Positions 8,572-16,957 of a stretch of DNA of 64,000 nucleotides are shown in pieces. The DNA lies in contig NC_005085.1 of the NCBI RefSeq assembly GCF_000007705.1, positions 2,427,752 through 2,491,751 of the forward strand. The letters run 5' to 3'. Below the pieces are notes generated by a model. That model made no database searches. It saw only the letters and a list, made by a program, of their open reading frames with translations, and was not told where the DNA came from. The first letter of the stretch is position 1. Each line of letters begins with the position of its first letter. The DNA is from Chromobacterium violaceum ATCC 12472. Its GTDB lineage: Bacteria; Pseudomonadota; Gammaproteobacteria; Burkholderiales; Chromobacteriaceae. The position numbers and the translations under genes are program-made.

Positions 8572-9798
8572 ATGATGAATCGTGATGACGCGCTGTTGAG
8601 AAAAACCATCATTCTGGTGACCTGCACCTTCTTCCTGTGGGGCATGTCCTATGGCTTGCTGGATGTGCTGAACAAGCATTTCCAGCAGGCCATGCGGCTG
8701 TCCAAGGCCGACTCCGGCTGGCTGCAGATCGCCTATTTCCTGGCCTATTTCGTGATTGCCATCCCGGCCGCGCTGTTCAATGAACGCTTTGGCTACAAGC
8801 GCGGGCTGATCGCCGGGCTGTGCTTCTTCGCGACCGGGGCGCTGCTGTTCATCCCGTCGCTGCTGAACGCCAGCTTCCTGGCCTTCGTGCTGTCGCTGTT
8901 CGTGCTGGCCTGCGGATCCGGCTTCCTGGAAACCACCGCCAATCCGTACATCTCGCTGCTGGGCGACGAAAGCCGCTCGGAGCGGCGGCTGAACCTGGCG
9001 CAGGCCTTTTGCGGACTCGGCACGGTGGTGGGGCCGCTGATCGGCGGAGCCTTCTTCTTCAAGCTGGGCAATAGCGCGACTTCGGGCGCGCAGCACGATA
9101 TGGTGATGCAGGTCTATGTGTGGATCGCGGCATTCGTGGCGCTGCTGGCGCTGGCCATCGCCCGAACGCCGATGCCGGACGCGGGCCACTGCCAGGCCGA
9201 AGAGCGGCGCGGCGGCCGGCCGCTGATCCGCAACGGCCGCTTCACGTTCGGCGTGCTGGCGCAGTTTCTCTACGTGGCCGCGCAGGTCGGGATCGGCGCC
9301 TTTTTCATCAATTACGCGATGGAAAGCGGCATGGACTTGAGCGCGCAGTCTGCCGCCTGGCTGCTGTCGGTGGCGATGCTGCTGTTCATGGCGGGGCGCT
9401 TCGTCGGCACTTTCGCCATCGGCCGCTTGTCTGCGGGACGCTTGCTGATGCTGTTCGCCTTCGCCGACATTCTGTTGTCGCTGGCGGTGGTGACCATGGG
9501 CGGGGCCATCGCGGTGGGAGCGTTGACCCTGATGTTTTTCTTCATGTCCATCATGTTCCCCACCATTTTCTCGCTGGCGATCAAGGGCCTGGCGCACCAG
9601 ACCAAGCGGGCGAGCTCCATCCTGGCGATGTCGGTGAGCGGAGGGGCGGTTTATCCGTACTTGATGGGTTATGTCTCCGACCATTACGGCACGCCGCCGG
9701 CCTACGCGATTCCGCTGGCCAGTTTCGTCGTGATTTTCCTGTACAGCGTGTATCTGGAGCGTCAAAGGGCGACGCAGCCTTTGGCCAGCGCGCTCTGA
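8572..9798 (+). CDS. MFS sugar transporter, FucP family
   Basis: A 408-residue, about 12-helix major-facilitator protein of the fucose/glucose/galactose:H+ symporter family. The diagnostic motif ETTANPYISLLGDE lies near residue 125, followed by LNLAQAFCGLGTVVGPLIGG. FFLWGMSYGLLDVLNKHF in helix 1 is also FucP-like. ATG ATG at 8572/8575 follows a purine-rich AAGAAAGAAA. It ends the LuxR-aldolase-MFS operon and is followed by a hairpin terminator. Expected role: import of the sugar that the neighbouring aldolase handles. Confidence 0.9.
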   Translation: MMNRDDALLRKTIILVTCTFFLWGMSYGLLDVLNKHFQQAMRLSKADSGWLQIAYFLAYFVIAIPAALFNERFGYKRGLIAGLCFFATGALLFIPSLLNASFLAFVLSLFVLACGSGFLETTANPYISLLGDESRSERRLNLAQAFCGLGTVVGPLIGGAFFFKLGNSATSGAQHDMVMQVYVWIAAFVALLALAIARTPMPDAGHCQAEERRGGRPLIRNGRFTFGVLAQFLYVAAQVGIGAFFINYAMESGMDLSAQSAAWLLSVAMLLFMAGRFVGTFAIGRLSAGRLLMLFAFADILLSLAVVTMGGAIAVGALTLMFFFMSIMFPTIFSLAIKGLAHQTKRASSILAMSVSGGAVYPYLMGYVSDHYGTPPAYAIPLASFVVIFLYSVYLERQRATQPLASAL

Positions 9799-9828
9799 AT
9801 TTCAAAAGGGGAAAAAGCAAATAAAGCG

Positions 9829-9855
9829 AAGCCGGCGAAAGCCGGCTTTGTTCGT
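9829..9855 (+). terminator. Rho-independent terminator after the FucP-like gene
   Basis: An AAGCCGGC / GCCGGCTT hairpin with a GAAA tetraloop is followed by a T-rich but interrupted tail. A second palindrome, GCGCGC-AATTTT-GCGCGC (9860-9877), follows immediately. Confidence 0.7.
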
Positions 9856-10039
9856 TCAGGCGCGCAATTTTGCGCGCTTGCTCGGCTTTTGGGTCAGGAC
9901 AGAGGAAAGACTACAGAAATCTGTACTTATTTGATGGCGCCGTATGCGATATCTTGACGTCGTAAGATTTTATTGATGCTAGGTCGTATTTTTAGTTTGC
10001 ATTGAACTATGCAGGAAAATCCCACCAGGAGCAACAGTG

Positions 10040-10264
10040 ATGAATTCCAGCAGGCTTGTCAGGGAAATAGCAGACGATGATTATGCTCTGGATGTGATTC
10101 AGGGCGATCAGGTGCTGGTGACCAGCCCGGTTATCGTCGGAGAGAAAGGTTCGGAATGGGAGGGCTCCCTGGTATTCACCAAGGAGTACCTGCTTTCCTT
10201 GATGCAGCTTGGACTCAAGCACCGGCTGCTGAATCCGGACGATATCCACACCCCCTCCATTTGA
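10040..10264 (+). CDS. Small hypothetical protein, 74 aa
   Basis: A short acidic protein starting MNSSRLVREIADDDYALDV. AGGAG stands eight bases before the ATG, with GTG directly upstream as a second possible start. It contains no membrane segment or cysteines and matches no family I recognise. It ends 14 bases before the convergent PepSY gene stop and has an AT-rich promoter-like region upstream (9,920-10,000), so it may be a stand-alone gene. Confidence 0.6.
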   Translation: MNSSRLVREIADDDYALDVIQGDQVLVTSPVIVGEKGSEWEGSLVFTKEYLLSLMQLGLKHRLLNPDDIHTPSI

Positions 10265-10277
10265 CCGCGCGGCGACG

Positions 10278-11372
10278 CTATCTTGTCCGGCCGACTGCGG
10301 CAGCCGTGGCGCGGCTGGAGCGTTTCTGTTTGCGCTGGCGGGCCGCCCATTGATAGACGCCGCTGCCGGCCAGCCAGGCCAACGCGATGCCGGCCAGCGC
10401 GAGCAGCGCTCTCAGCGCGCCGCCGCCCAGGCTGCCGGTGTGCAGTCCGTATACCCAGCTGGTCAGCCGGATGGCGGGGGCCGCCTGGTCCACCGGCGTG
10501 ACGCGCAGCAGCGCGCCGCTGTACGGGTCCACCTCCACCTGGCTGCGGCCGTTGGGATGCAGCTCTCCCGGCAGTTTCCACCGCAGCAGCAGGGGACTGC
10601 CGGGTTTGCTTTCGTAGCGGATGTCCACCAGGCGGGCGCCGGGCAGCGCGGCGCCCGCCCGAGCGATCAGCGCGTCCAATGGCAGCCGTTCTGCGCCGGG
10701 CGGCGCATGGAAACGGATCTTGGCGGGCTGCTGGTAGCCGAATAAGCGATTGATCGCATCATTGATGGGCCGGTTGAAGGCCTGGTAGGCGCCGGTCAGT
10801 CCCGCGGATAGCAGCAGCAGGCTGGCCAGCGCGCCGCTCAGCCGGTGCAGGTCCGCCGCCAGGATGCGGAAGCCCTTGTCCCGGCGCACCTGTCCGGCGC
10901 GCCTCCAGTCCTTCGGCCACCAGTAAACCAGGCCGGAGGCGGCCAGCGCGATCAACAGCAGGCCGCAGACGCCGGCCAGCGTTTCCCCGGCGTCTCCCAT
11001 CAGCAGTTTTTCATGCAGATCCAGCAGCCAATCGAACCATGCGTCCCCATTCGGCCTATCGTCGGCGATGCGGGCGGTGGCCGGGTCCAGCCACAGCCGG
11101 CGCTCGTTGCCCGGCTGGCGCAGCCGCGCCTGCACGGCTTCGCCGGGTTTGTCGAAGCGCAAGCTGAATCCTGCGTTCGGGTAGCGCGCCAGCACGGCAT
11201 CGGCAAGTGCCTGATAGCGGGCGGGGTGGCTGGAGGCGGCGGGACGGATGCCGGCCAGGGTTTCCATTTCGGGGCGGAAAACCAGCAGGCTGCCGCTGAT
11301 GCCGATCAGCAGAAGAAAGAGGGCGGCGCCAAGGCCTAGATAGCGGTGGAGCAGGATCAGGTAACGTTTCAC
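10278..11372 (-). CDS. PepSY-domain membrane protein, putative ferrisiderophore reductase
   Basis: A 364-residue inner-membrane protein of the PepSY-associated TM family. It starts (GTG) with an N-terminal transmembrane helix (LILLHRYLGLGAALFLLLIGISGSLLVF), then a PepSY-like periplasmic region, paired helices around ETLAGVCGLLLIALAASGLVYWW and LADLHRLSGALASLLLLSAGLTG, and a last helix LALAGIALAWLAGSGVYQW. Conserved histidines in helices (LHRY, LHEK, LHRLSG, LHTGS) fit heme or electron transfer. Such proteins commonly accompany TonB siderophore receptors and help release iron. The gene diverges from the TonB receptor across a Fur box, supporting joint iron regulation. Confidence 0.85.
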   Translation of the reverse strand: MKRYLILLHRYLGLGAALFLLLIGISGSLLVFRPEMETLAGIRPAASSHPARYQALADAVLARYPNAGFSLRFDKPGEAVQARLRQPGNERRLWLDPATARIADDRPNGDAWFDWLLDLHEKLLMGDAGETLAGVCGLLLIALAASGLVYWWPKDWRRAGQVRRDKGFRILAADLHRLSGALASLLLLSAGLTGAYQAFNRPINDAINRLFGYQQPAKIRFHAPPGAERLPLDALIARAGAALPGARLVDIRYESKPGSPLLLRWKLPGELHPNGRSQVEVDPYSGALLRVTPVDQAAPAIRLTSWVYGLHTGSLGGGALRALLALAGIALAWLAGSGVYQWAARQRKQKRSSRATAAAVGRTR

Positions 11373-11436
11373 AGGGGTGTCCAGCGGGTTGGGCCGGGAG
11401 GGCCGATGTGTAAATGCATTGCAACAATGCTTAATA

Positions 11437-11460
11437 CTAATGATAATTATCATCATTATC
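11437..11460. promoter_or_regulatory. Fur box between divergent iron genes
   Basis: The AT-rich segment contains the 14-base perfect palindrome ATGATAATTATCAT (11440-11453) and continues as CATTATC, matching the tandem-hexamer Fur consensus GATAAT-GATAAT-CATTATC closely. It lies between the divergent PepSY and TonB-receptor genes, so Fur with iron should repress both. Confidence 0.88.
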
Positions 11461-11489
11461 AAATGCGTTTCGTCGCACCCCAAGAAGAA

Positions 11490-13556
11490 ATGATGAACAC
11501 AACCCGCCTTCTCCCCTCCTTGTTGCTGGCGCCGTGGCTGGCGGCGCCTGCCCATGCCGACGAGGCTTTCCAGCTGCAAACCGTGTCCGTCAGCGCCGCC
11601 GCCGGCGGGCAGGCTTACCAGTCCAGGCAGGCCGGCATCGCTGGCCAGCCCAGGGACGTGATCGACATTCCCCAGGCGGTGCAGAGCGTAGGCCCGCAAG
11701 TGCTGCGCGACCAGCAGGCGCGCTCCTTGGGCGACGCGCTGCGCAATGTCAGCGGCGTGGTGGAGTCCAATACCCTGGCGGGCATCCAGGACAGCTTCAC
11801 TCGGCGCGGCTTCGGCAGCCGCGGCGACGGCAGCGTGCTGCGAGATGGCGTGCGCTCCGCGCTGCTGAACAATTTCGGCCCCACCACCGAGTCGGTCGAA
11901 GTGCTGAAAGGACCGGCTTCGCTGCTGTACGGCATCCAGGAGCCGGGCGGGGTGATCAACGTGATCAGCAAGAAGCCGCAGTTCGCGGACGAAGGCAGCG
12001 TCAGCGTCCGGGGCGGCAGCTTCGGCGGCGGCGCGGGTTTCGACCTGACCGGGCCGTTGAGCGATCATTTCGCCTACCGCTTGATCGGCGATCTGGACGA
12101 AAGCGGCTACTGGCGCAATTTCGGCAACAGCCGCCGCAAGCTGATCGCGCCGTCGCTAGCTTGGCAGGACGGCGCCGACCAGGCCTTGCTGGCCTACGAA
12201 TACCAGGATTTTCTGACCCCGTATGACCGCGGCACCCTTTTCGTCAACGGCGCGCCGTTGAACATCCCGCGCGAGCGGCGGCTGGACGAAGCCTGGAACG
12301 TGGCCCGGGGCACGTCGCAGTCGCTCAATCTCAGCCACACCCGCGAGCTTGGCGGCGCGTGGCAGCTGACCACCCGGCTGGGCTGGAACCAGCTGCGCTA
12401 CAGCGACCGCCAGGCGAGGCCTTCCAGCTACAATGCCAAGACCGGCGAGTTGAAGCGCCGCGCCGACGGCAACGCCTACGACAACAGCGTGATGCTGTTT
12501 TCCAGCCGGCTGCAGGGCCGGCTGCAGCTGTTCGGCCAGATGCACGAACCGGTGGCGGGCGTGGAGGCGGAGCGGCGGCGTGAGCTGCGCGGCGACACCT
12601 ACCGCGGGCGCGAGGTCGGCGGCTTCAACGTATACAACCCCGCATACGGCGGTTTGCCGTATCCCAGCCAGCTCAGCGCCGCGCAAAGCGACAACCGCAG
12701 CGATATCGACAGCCAGGCGCTGTTGCTGCAGGACAACTGGACGCTATCCGAGCGCTGGATCGCCAATCTGGGCGCGCGCTACCAGCATTACCGGCAGGAG
12801 GACGGCGCAGGCAGGCCTTACGCGGTGACTGCCCGCAGCGGCGGCAGCCAGTTGCTGCCCCAGGCCGGCCTGCTGCACAAGCTGACGCCGCAGCTGTCGC
12901 TGTACGGCAGCTACAGCGAGTCGTTCAAACCCAATGCGGGCAGCGACGGCCAGAGTTTTTCGCCCGAGAAGGGCGCGTCTCGCGAAGTGGGCGTCAAGCT
13001 GGACCGCGACGGCCTGTCCGCCAGCCTGGCCGTTTACCACATCGAGAAAAGCAATGTGGTGGTGACCGAGAACAACGTCAGCCGCGCCGTCGGCAAGGCG
13101 CGCTCGCAGGGCGCGGAGGTGGATGTCAGCGGCCAGCTGACCCGCAGGCTGTCCGCCATCGCCAATGTGGCCTACACCGACGCCAAGGTCACCGAGGACA
13201 TCGCCGCCAATGTCGGCAAGCGCCTGTTCAATGTGCCGCGCCGCAGCGGTTCGTTGTCGCTGGCTTATGATTTCGGCGCCGACCGGCGGGGTCACCGCTG
13301 GCGCGCCGGCGGCGGCGCGCGCTACGTGGGCGCGCGTCCCGGCGACAGCGCCAACAGCTTCGAGCTGCCGGCCTACTCGGTGGCCGACGCTTTCGTTTCC
13401 TGGCAGGGCAAGCTGGGGCGGAACCCCTTGTCGCTGCAACTCAATGTGAAGAATCTGTTCGACAAGACCTATTACACGTCCTCCAGCGGCAGCGCCCTTC
13501 AGGTCAGAGTGGGCGAACCCAGAGAGGTGGCTTTGCAGACGCGGCTGTCGTTCTGA
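11490..13556 (+). CDS. TonB-dependent siderophore receptor
   Basis: A 688-residue outer-membrane receptor of the TIGR01783 (FhuA/FpvA-like) type. The signal peptide ends near PAHADEA. TonB-box-like FQLQTVSVSAA follows, then the plug domain (QPRDVIDIPQAVQSVGPQVLRDQQ, SFTRRGFGSRGD, LLYGIQEPGGVINVISKKP) and a 22-strand barrel ending in the typical NLFDKTYYTSSS and terminal Phe (RLSF). It starts at one of two adjacent ATGs (11490/11493) after AAGAAG. It sits behind a Fur box. The ligand is unknown; no siderophore synthesis genes are in the window. Confidence 0.93.
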   Translation: MMNTTRLLPSLLLAPWLAAPAHADEAFQLQTVSVSAAAGGQAYQSRQAGIAGQPRDVIDIPQAVQSVGPQVLRDQQARSLGDALRNVSGVVESNTLAGIQDSFTRRGFGSRGDGSVLRDGVRSALLNNFGPTTESVEVLKGPASLLYGIQEPGGVINVISKKPQFADEGSVSVRGGSFGGGAGFDLTGPLSDHFAYRLIGDLDESGYWRNFGNSRRKLIAPSLAWQDGADQALLAYEYQDFLTPYDRGTLFVNGAPLNIPRERRLDEAWNVARGTSQSLNLSHTRELGGAWQLTTRLGWNQLRYSDRQARPSSYNAKTGELKRRADGNAYDNSVMLFSSRLQGRLQLFGQMHEPVAGVEAERRRELRGDTYRGREVGGFNVYNPAYGGLPYPSQLSAAQSDNRSDIDSQALLLQDNWTLSERWIANLGARYQHYRQEDGAGRPYAVTARSGGSQLLPQAGLLHKLTPQLSLYGSYSESFKPNAGSDGQSFSPEKGASREVGVKLDRDGLSASLAVYHIEKSNVVVTENNVSRAVGKARSQGAEVDVSGQLTRRLSAIANVAYTDAKVTEDIAANVGKRLFNVPRRSGSLSLAYDFGADRRGHRWRAGGGARYVGARPGDSANSFELPAYSVADAFVSWQGKLGRNPLSLQLNVKNLFDKTYYTSSSGSALQVRVGEPREVALQTRLSF

Positions 13557-13578
13557 CGCGGCTTGCCGTCGTCTATGG

Positions 13579-13605
13579 AAAGGCCCGGCGAAAACCGGGC
13601 CTTTT
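13579..13605 (+). terminator. Rho-independent terminator of the TonB receptor
   Basis: A ten-base stem AAAGGCCCGG / CCGGGCCTTTT with loop CGAAAA lies 22 bases after the receptor stop codon. Confidence 0.85.
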
Positions 13606-13788
13606 GCGTGGGCGGGCGATATCTGGCACATGGTACAGGCCGGTCGACGGATGGGGACGGACTGGCTTGTTGGCGGCGACGCGAGTTCATAAAATGCAGG
13701 CTCCCTCCGGCTTCGTTTGATCTGGAAACATCGCGCCATGCGTCGGGCCGGAGGGCGCCAATAACAAGAAACGATAGATTTTCCGTCC

Positions 13789-14502
13789 ATGAAACGTTGC
13801 GCCCATTTCGACGCATTGCCCGAAGCCGTGAAAACGGCCATCGCGGCCTGGCGTCCCAGCCGCCACCTTCGCAAGCATTCCCCGGAGCGCGCGGCCAATC
13901 TGGCGGTCCTGCGCCGGATCGCGGAGGCCTGGGGCGGCCGCTGCGAAGCCGACCGCTACCGGAATCTGCTCACCCATCTCCCGTTCCGCTGCGTCGCCGG
14001 CCATCCCTTCCTGTCCACGCCCGCCACCATCCTCTCCGGGCAATTCTGCCCGCGCTGCCAGGACCGCAAACGGCGGGTGAATGGCGAGATCCAGGCCTTT
14101 GCCGCGGCCAAGGGCTGGCAATGCCTTTCCGAATACCGTCACAGCAGCGAGCCGCTGCGCTGGCGTTGCGAACACGGTCACGAATGGGAGGTGCGCTGGG
14201 AAACCGTGCGCTCGGGACATGGCTGTCCGCATTGTTATCGCCAGCGGCGCTGCCATACGCTGGAGGAAATGCAGGCCTTGGCGCGCGAGCGCGGAGGGTT
14301 ATGTCTGTCCGACCGTTACGTCAACATCCGCACGCCGATGCTGTGGCAATGCGAGCGCGGCCATGTGTGGAGCATTCCCGCATCCAGCGTGCTGACCGGG
14401 CGCTGGTGCGCGGCCTGCTGGGCGCTGCGGCGCATCGCCAGCGCCAGGAACAAGACCCGCCGCCGCTACCAGGCGGCAGGGCCGACGGGGACGCCGGGCT
14501 AG
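13789..14502 (+). CDS. Protein with three treble-clef zinc-finger repeats
   Basis: A 237-residue basic protein with three similar modules, each with a Cys near a Gly-His and a CPxC-like pair about 20 residues later: FRCVAGHPF...FCPRCQ, WRCEHGHEW...GCPHCY and WQCERGHVW...WCAACW. This resembles the treble-clef family PF14311 (DUF4379), often found in or near homing-endonuclease and restriction-like proteins. No nuclease catalytic motif is visible, so a nucleic-acid-binding role is only inferred. The start follows a weak ribosome site; the gene converges with the RlmN-like gene. Confidence 0.75.
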   Translation: MKRCAHFDALPEAVKTAIAAWRPSRHLRKHSPERAANLAVLRRIAEAWGGRCEADRYRNLLTHLPFRCVAGHPFLSTPATILSGQFCPRCQDRKRRVNGEIQAFAAAKGWQCLSEYRHSSEPLRWRCEHGHEWEVRWETVRSGHGCPHCYRQRRCHTLEEMQALARERGGLCLSDRYVNIRTPMLWQCERGHVWSIPASSVLTGRWCAACWALRRIASARNKTRRRYQAAGPTGTPG

Positions 14503-14513
14503 AGGGCTGACGG

Positions 14514-15572
14514 TCAGCCGGCTGACACGCCGGCCTGCTCTCGCCGCCGCAGCCGGCTGGCGTCGATGACATGGGCCGCCCGCGCGCGCAGTTGGCCGCA
14601 GCCCCCGTCCACGTCCTGGCCGGCGGAGTCCCGCACCTTGGTCAACACGCCGTTGTCGTGCAGATAGCGTTTGATCGCCTGGACGCGCTCGCTGGACGGG
14701 CGTTGGAAACGGTCGCCCTCCACGCTGTTGTAGGGAATGATGTTGAGCACGCCGTACTTGCCCTTCAGCAGGCGCGCGGCGGCGTCCATCTCCTCCTGGC
14801 TGTCGTTGACGCCCGCGAGCAAGGTCCACTGGTACTGGATGGGATAGCCGACGCGGCGGGCGTAGGCTTCTCCCAGTTCCACCAATTCAGCCGGGGCGAT
14901 GCGCGGCGCGCGCGGCAGCAGTTGTTCGCGCAGATCGGCGCGGGTGGTATGCAGCGACAAGGCCAGCGCCGGCTTCACCTCCAGTTGCGGCAGGCGCTCG
15001 AACACGCGCGCATCGCCCACGGTGGAGAACACCAGGTTCTTGTGGCCGATATTGCCGTCGGTGCCCAGCCATTGGATGGCCTCCAGTACGTTTTCCATAT
15101 TGTGGGCGGGCTCGCCCATGCCCATGAACACCACTTTCTTCACTGGGCGGATGCGCCGCGCCAGCGCCACTTGCGCGGCGATTTCCGCGCTGCCCAGCTG
15201 GCGCAGCAGGCCGCTCTTGCCCGTCATGCAGAACGTGCAGCCGACCGCGCAGCCCACCTGGCTGGATACGCACAGCCCATCGCGCGGCAGCAGCACGCTT
15301 TCCACCATCTGGCCGTCGCCGAGCCCCACCAGCAGACGCAGCGAGCCGTCATCCGCGTCATGCCGCGAATGTATGCGCGCCAGCTTCTCGATCCGCGCGG
15401 CTATCGGCGCCAAGCCTTCCCGCACCGACAAGGGGAAATAATCCTCGCTCTTTTGATGCCGGGTGCCGGCGTCCAGCGGCAGGCCCTTGAGCCAGGCGCG
15501 GTTGATGCGGCCGATGTGGCAGGGGCGGGCGCCGATGTCGGCGAGGGCTTGATGGAATTCCTGGATATGCAT
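14514..15572 (-). CDS. RlmN/Cfr-like radical SAM RNA methyltransferase
   Basis: A 352-residue protein of the dual-methylating radical SAM family. CVSSQVGCAVGCTFCMTGKSG carries the CxxxCxxC cluster ligands (Cys108, Cys112, Cys115). VFMGMGEPAHNMENV is the SAM-contact motif and DVDGGCGQLRA supplies the C-terminal catalytic Cys near residue 325. It acts on C2 or C8 of an adenine in RNA in the family. It is shorter and more divergent than housekeeping RlmN (Met-Thr-Gly instead of Ser-Thr-Ala after the cluster), so it is probably a second paralog with its own target rather than the main RlmN. Confidence 0.88.
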   Translation of the reverse strand: MHIQEFHQALADIGARPCHIGRINRAWLKGLPLDAGTRHQKSEDYFPLSVREGLAPIAARIEKLARIHSRHDADDGSLRLLVGLGDGQMVESVLLPRDGLCVSSQVGCAVGCTFCMTGKSGLLRQLGSAEIAAQVALARRIRPVKKVVFMGMGEPAHNMENVLEAIQWLGTDGNIGHKNLVFSTVGDARVFERLPQLEVKPALALSLHTTRADLREQLLPRAPRIAPAELVELGEAYARRVGYPIQYQWTLLAGVNDSQEEMDAAARLLKGKYGVLNIIPYNSVEGDRFQRPSSERVQAIKRYLHDNGVLTKVRDSAGQDVDGGCGQLRARAAHVIDASRLRRREQAGVSAG

Positions 15573-16434
15573 GCTTCTGACTATTGGTTATGTAGGCTGC
15601 TGCGCCTGGGTGGAGCGAGGAAGGCGAGGGCGTAGGGTAACGCAAGCCATGCGCCTTTGGGAGGGGGGGCGCGGTACGGCCGTTTTTCATGAATGGTAAA
15701 GGCCAAGTTCCCAGCTGTTCGACTTCAAGCCTGCGATTTGCATCGCGCGCACTGCAAGATGGATGCTCGATGCGGCATTCATTATGGTCCGGATGGTTTA
15801 TTGGCATGGGTCCAATCATGGCGGAATTTCATGCGTGGCTTCAGTTTTACTCAAGCTTTGCCGGACTTGATGGATTGAGAGAAATATTATGCCTGCGCCT
15901 ATTTTTCCCTCTGGCGGCGCCGGGGGAGATAAATAGTCAATATTTCTGTCTTTTAATTGTGGCAGTTTTATGTTTGCGACAGGGAGGTCGCATTGATTGT
16001 TTTATTACTGAATCTGATTGCTGAGATGATTTTTTTGGGATGAATGTTTCTGTTTTGTTTTTTGAGCTTGCATTTTAAAGTTTTGCTTTTGGTTTTTAAG
16101 GATTGTTTGAATGCACTTATTTGAGATTGTGAAAATAACCCCGATTTTTGTGCATGTTTATCAATAGGTTCTGTATTTTGACTTTGTTGATTATTTCATG
16201 CGTTTGTTTGGAGTGGTTTGGTTCCCAAACTTACCTGTCCTATTTGCCTGGTTTTTGCATGTAAAAAATCCGGTTGACGCTGGTTTTGCCTTGATCCTAC
16301 GCTCTGCGCCATTCTTGCTTTGTCAAGGTGCTTAATTTCATGAATGTGGGTGGATCTGCGATTTCATTGCGAATTGGTGCTGCGTGTGGATGGGTTGAGC
16401 CAAGTCTGCTATGGGGAGGTGGAGTGTGAGAGAT
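15573..16434. other. AT-rich intergenic leader of the biosynthetic cluster
   Basis: About 860 bases carry no supported gene. The part from about 15,880 to 16,300 is far more AT-rich than its surroundings, with T-tracts, and probably contains the promoter of the downstream cluster. Short open frames (for example 15,689-16,024) lack ribosome sites and family resemblance. The composition suggests an import boundary. Confidence 0.55.
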
Positions 16435-16956
16435 ATGAAGGTTTTTAATGCGGCCGAGCCTGGTTTGATCGAAAGAAGGCGCATTGCCAGGGATTTGTGT
16501 CATTCGATAAGCACCGCTTCGAGGGGGCGCGATGAGCTGTACCGGGCGCTGTTTGGAAAAGTTGGGCAAGGGTTCGAACTGTGGGGCACGGTATTCTGCG
16601 AGTTTGGCTGGAATATCAAAATAGGAAATCAGGTATTTATCAACACCAATGGCGTATTCCTGGATGCATTTGATATCGACATAGGCAATCACGTCTTTAT
16701 CGGGCCCAGTGTGGGAATTTATACCTCTAATCATGACCAGAATTCCCAGCGCAGGCGGGAGTATGTGGAATCCGGCGCGCCAGTGGTGATAGAAGATGAT
16801 GTCTGGATAGGCGGCGGTGCCATCATCTTGCCGGGAGTCAGTATAGGGAGGGGCTCGATTATCGGAGCCGGCGCGGTGGTGGCCCGCTCGGTGCCGGCAT
16901 TCAGCAAGGTTTTAGGTGCTCGTTCCCAGGTTTATCCTCTTGCTATGGAAGGTTGA
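16435..16956 (+). CDS. Hexapeptide-repeat (LbetaH) acetyltransferase, Maa/NodL-like
   Basis: A 173-residue left-handed beta-helix acyltransferase. Hexapeptide turns are seen through NIKIGNQVFINTNG, DIDIGNHVFIGPSVGIYT, then the sugar-acetyltransferase block IEDDVWIGGGAIILPGVSIGRGSIIGAGAVV. The catalytic His lies in TSNHDQN. Members transfer acetyl from acetyl-CoA to hydroxyls or amines of sugars and related compounds. ATG 16435 follows GGAG at moderate spacing; ATG 16411 is an alternative. It opens a close-packed gene run and its stop is one base before the aminotransferase ATG, so it probably tailors the cluster product. Confidence 0.85.
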   Translation: MKVFNAAEPGLIERRRIARDLCHSISTASRGRDELYRALFGKVGQGFELWGTVFCEFGWNIKIGNQVFINTNGVFLDAFDIDIGNHVFIGPSVGIYTSNHDQNSQRRREYVESGAPVVIEDDVWIGGGAIILPGVSIGRGSIIGAGAVVARSVPAFSKVLGARSQVYPLAMEG

Positions 16957-16957
16957 C

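Noticed and set aside
15689..16024. Plus-strand open frame of 111 codons upstream of the biosynthetic cluster
   Set aside because: No ribosome site, no family resemblance, and it crosses an abrupt composition change.
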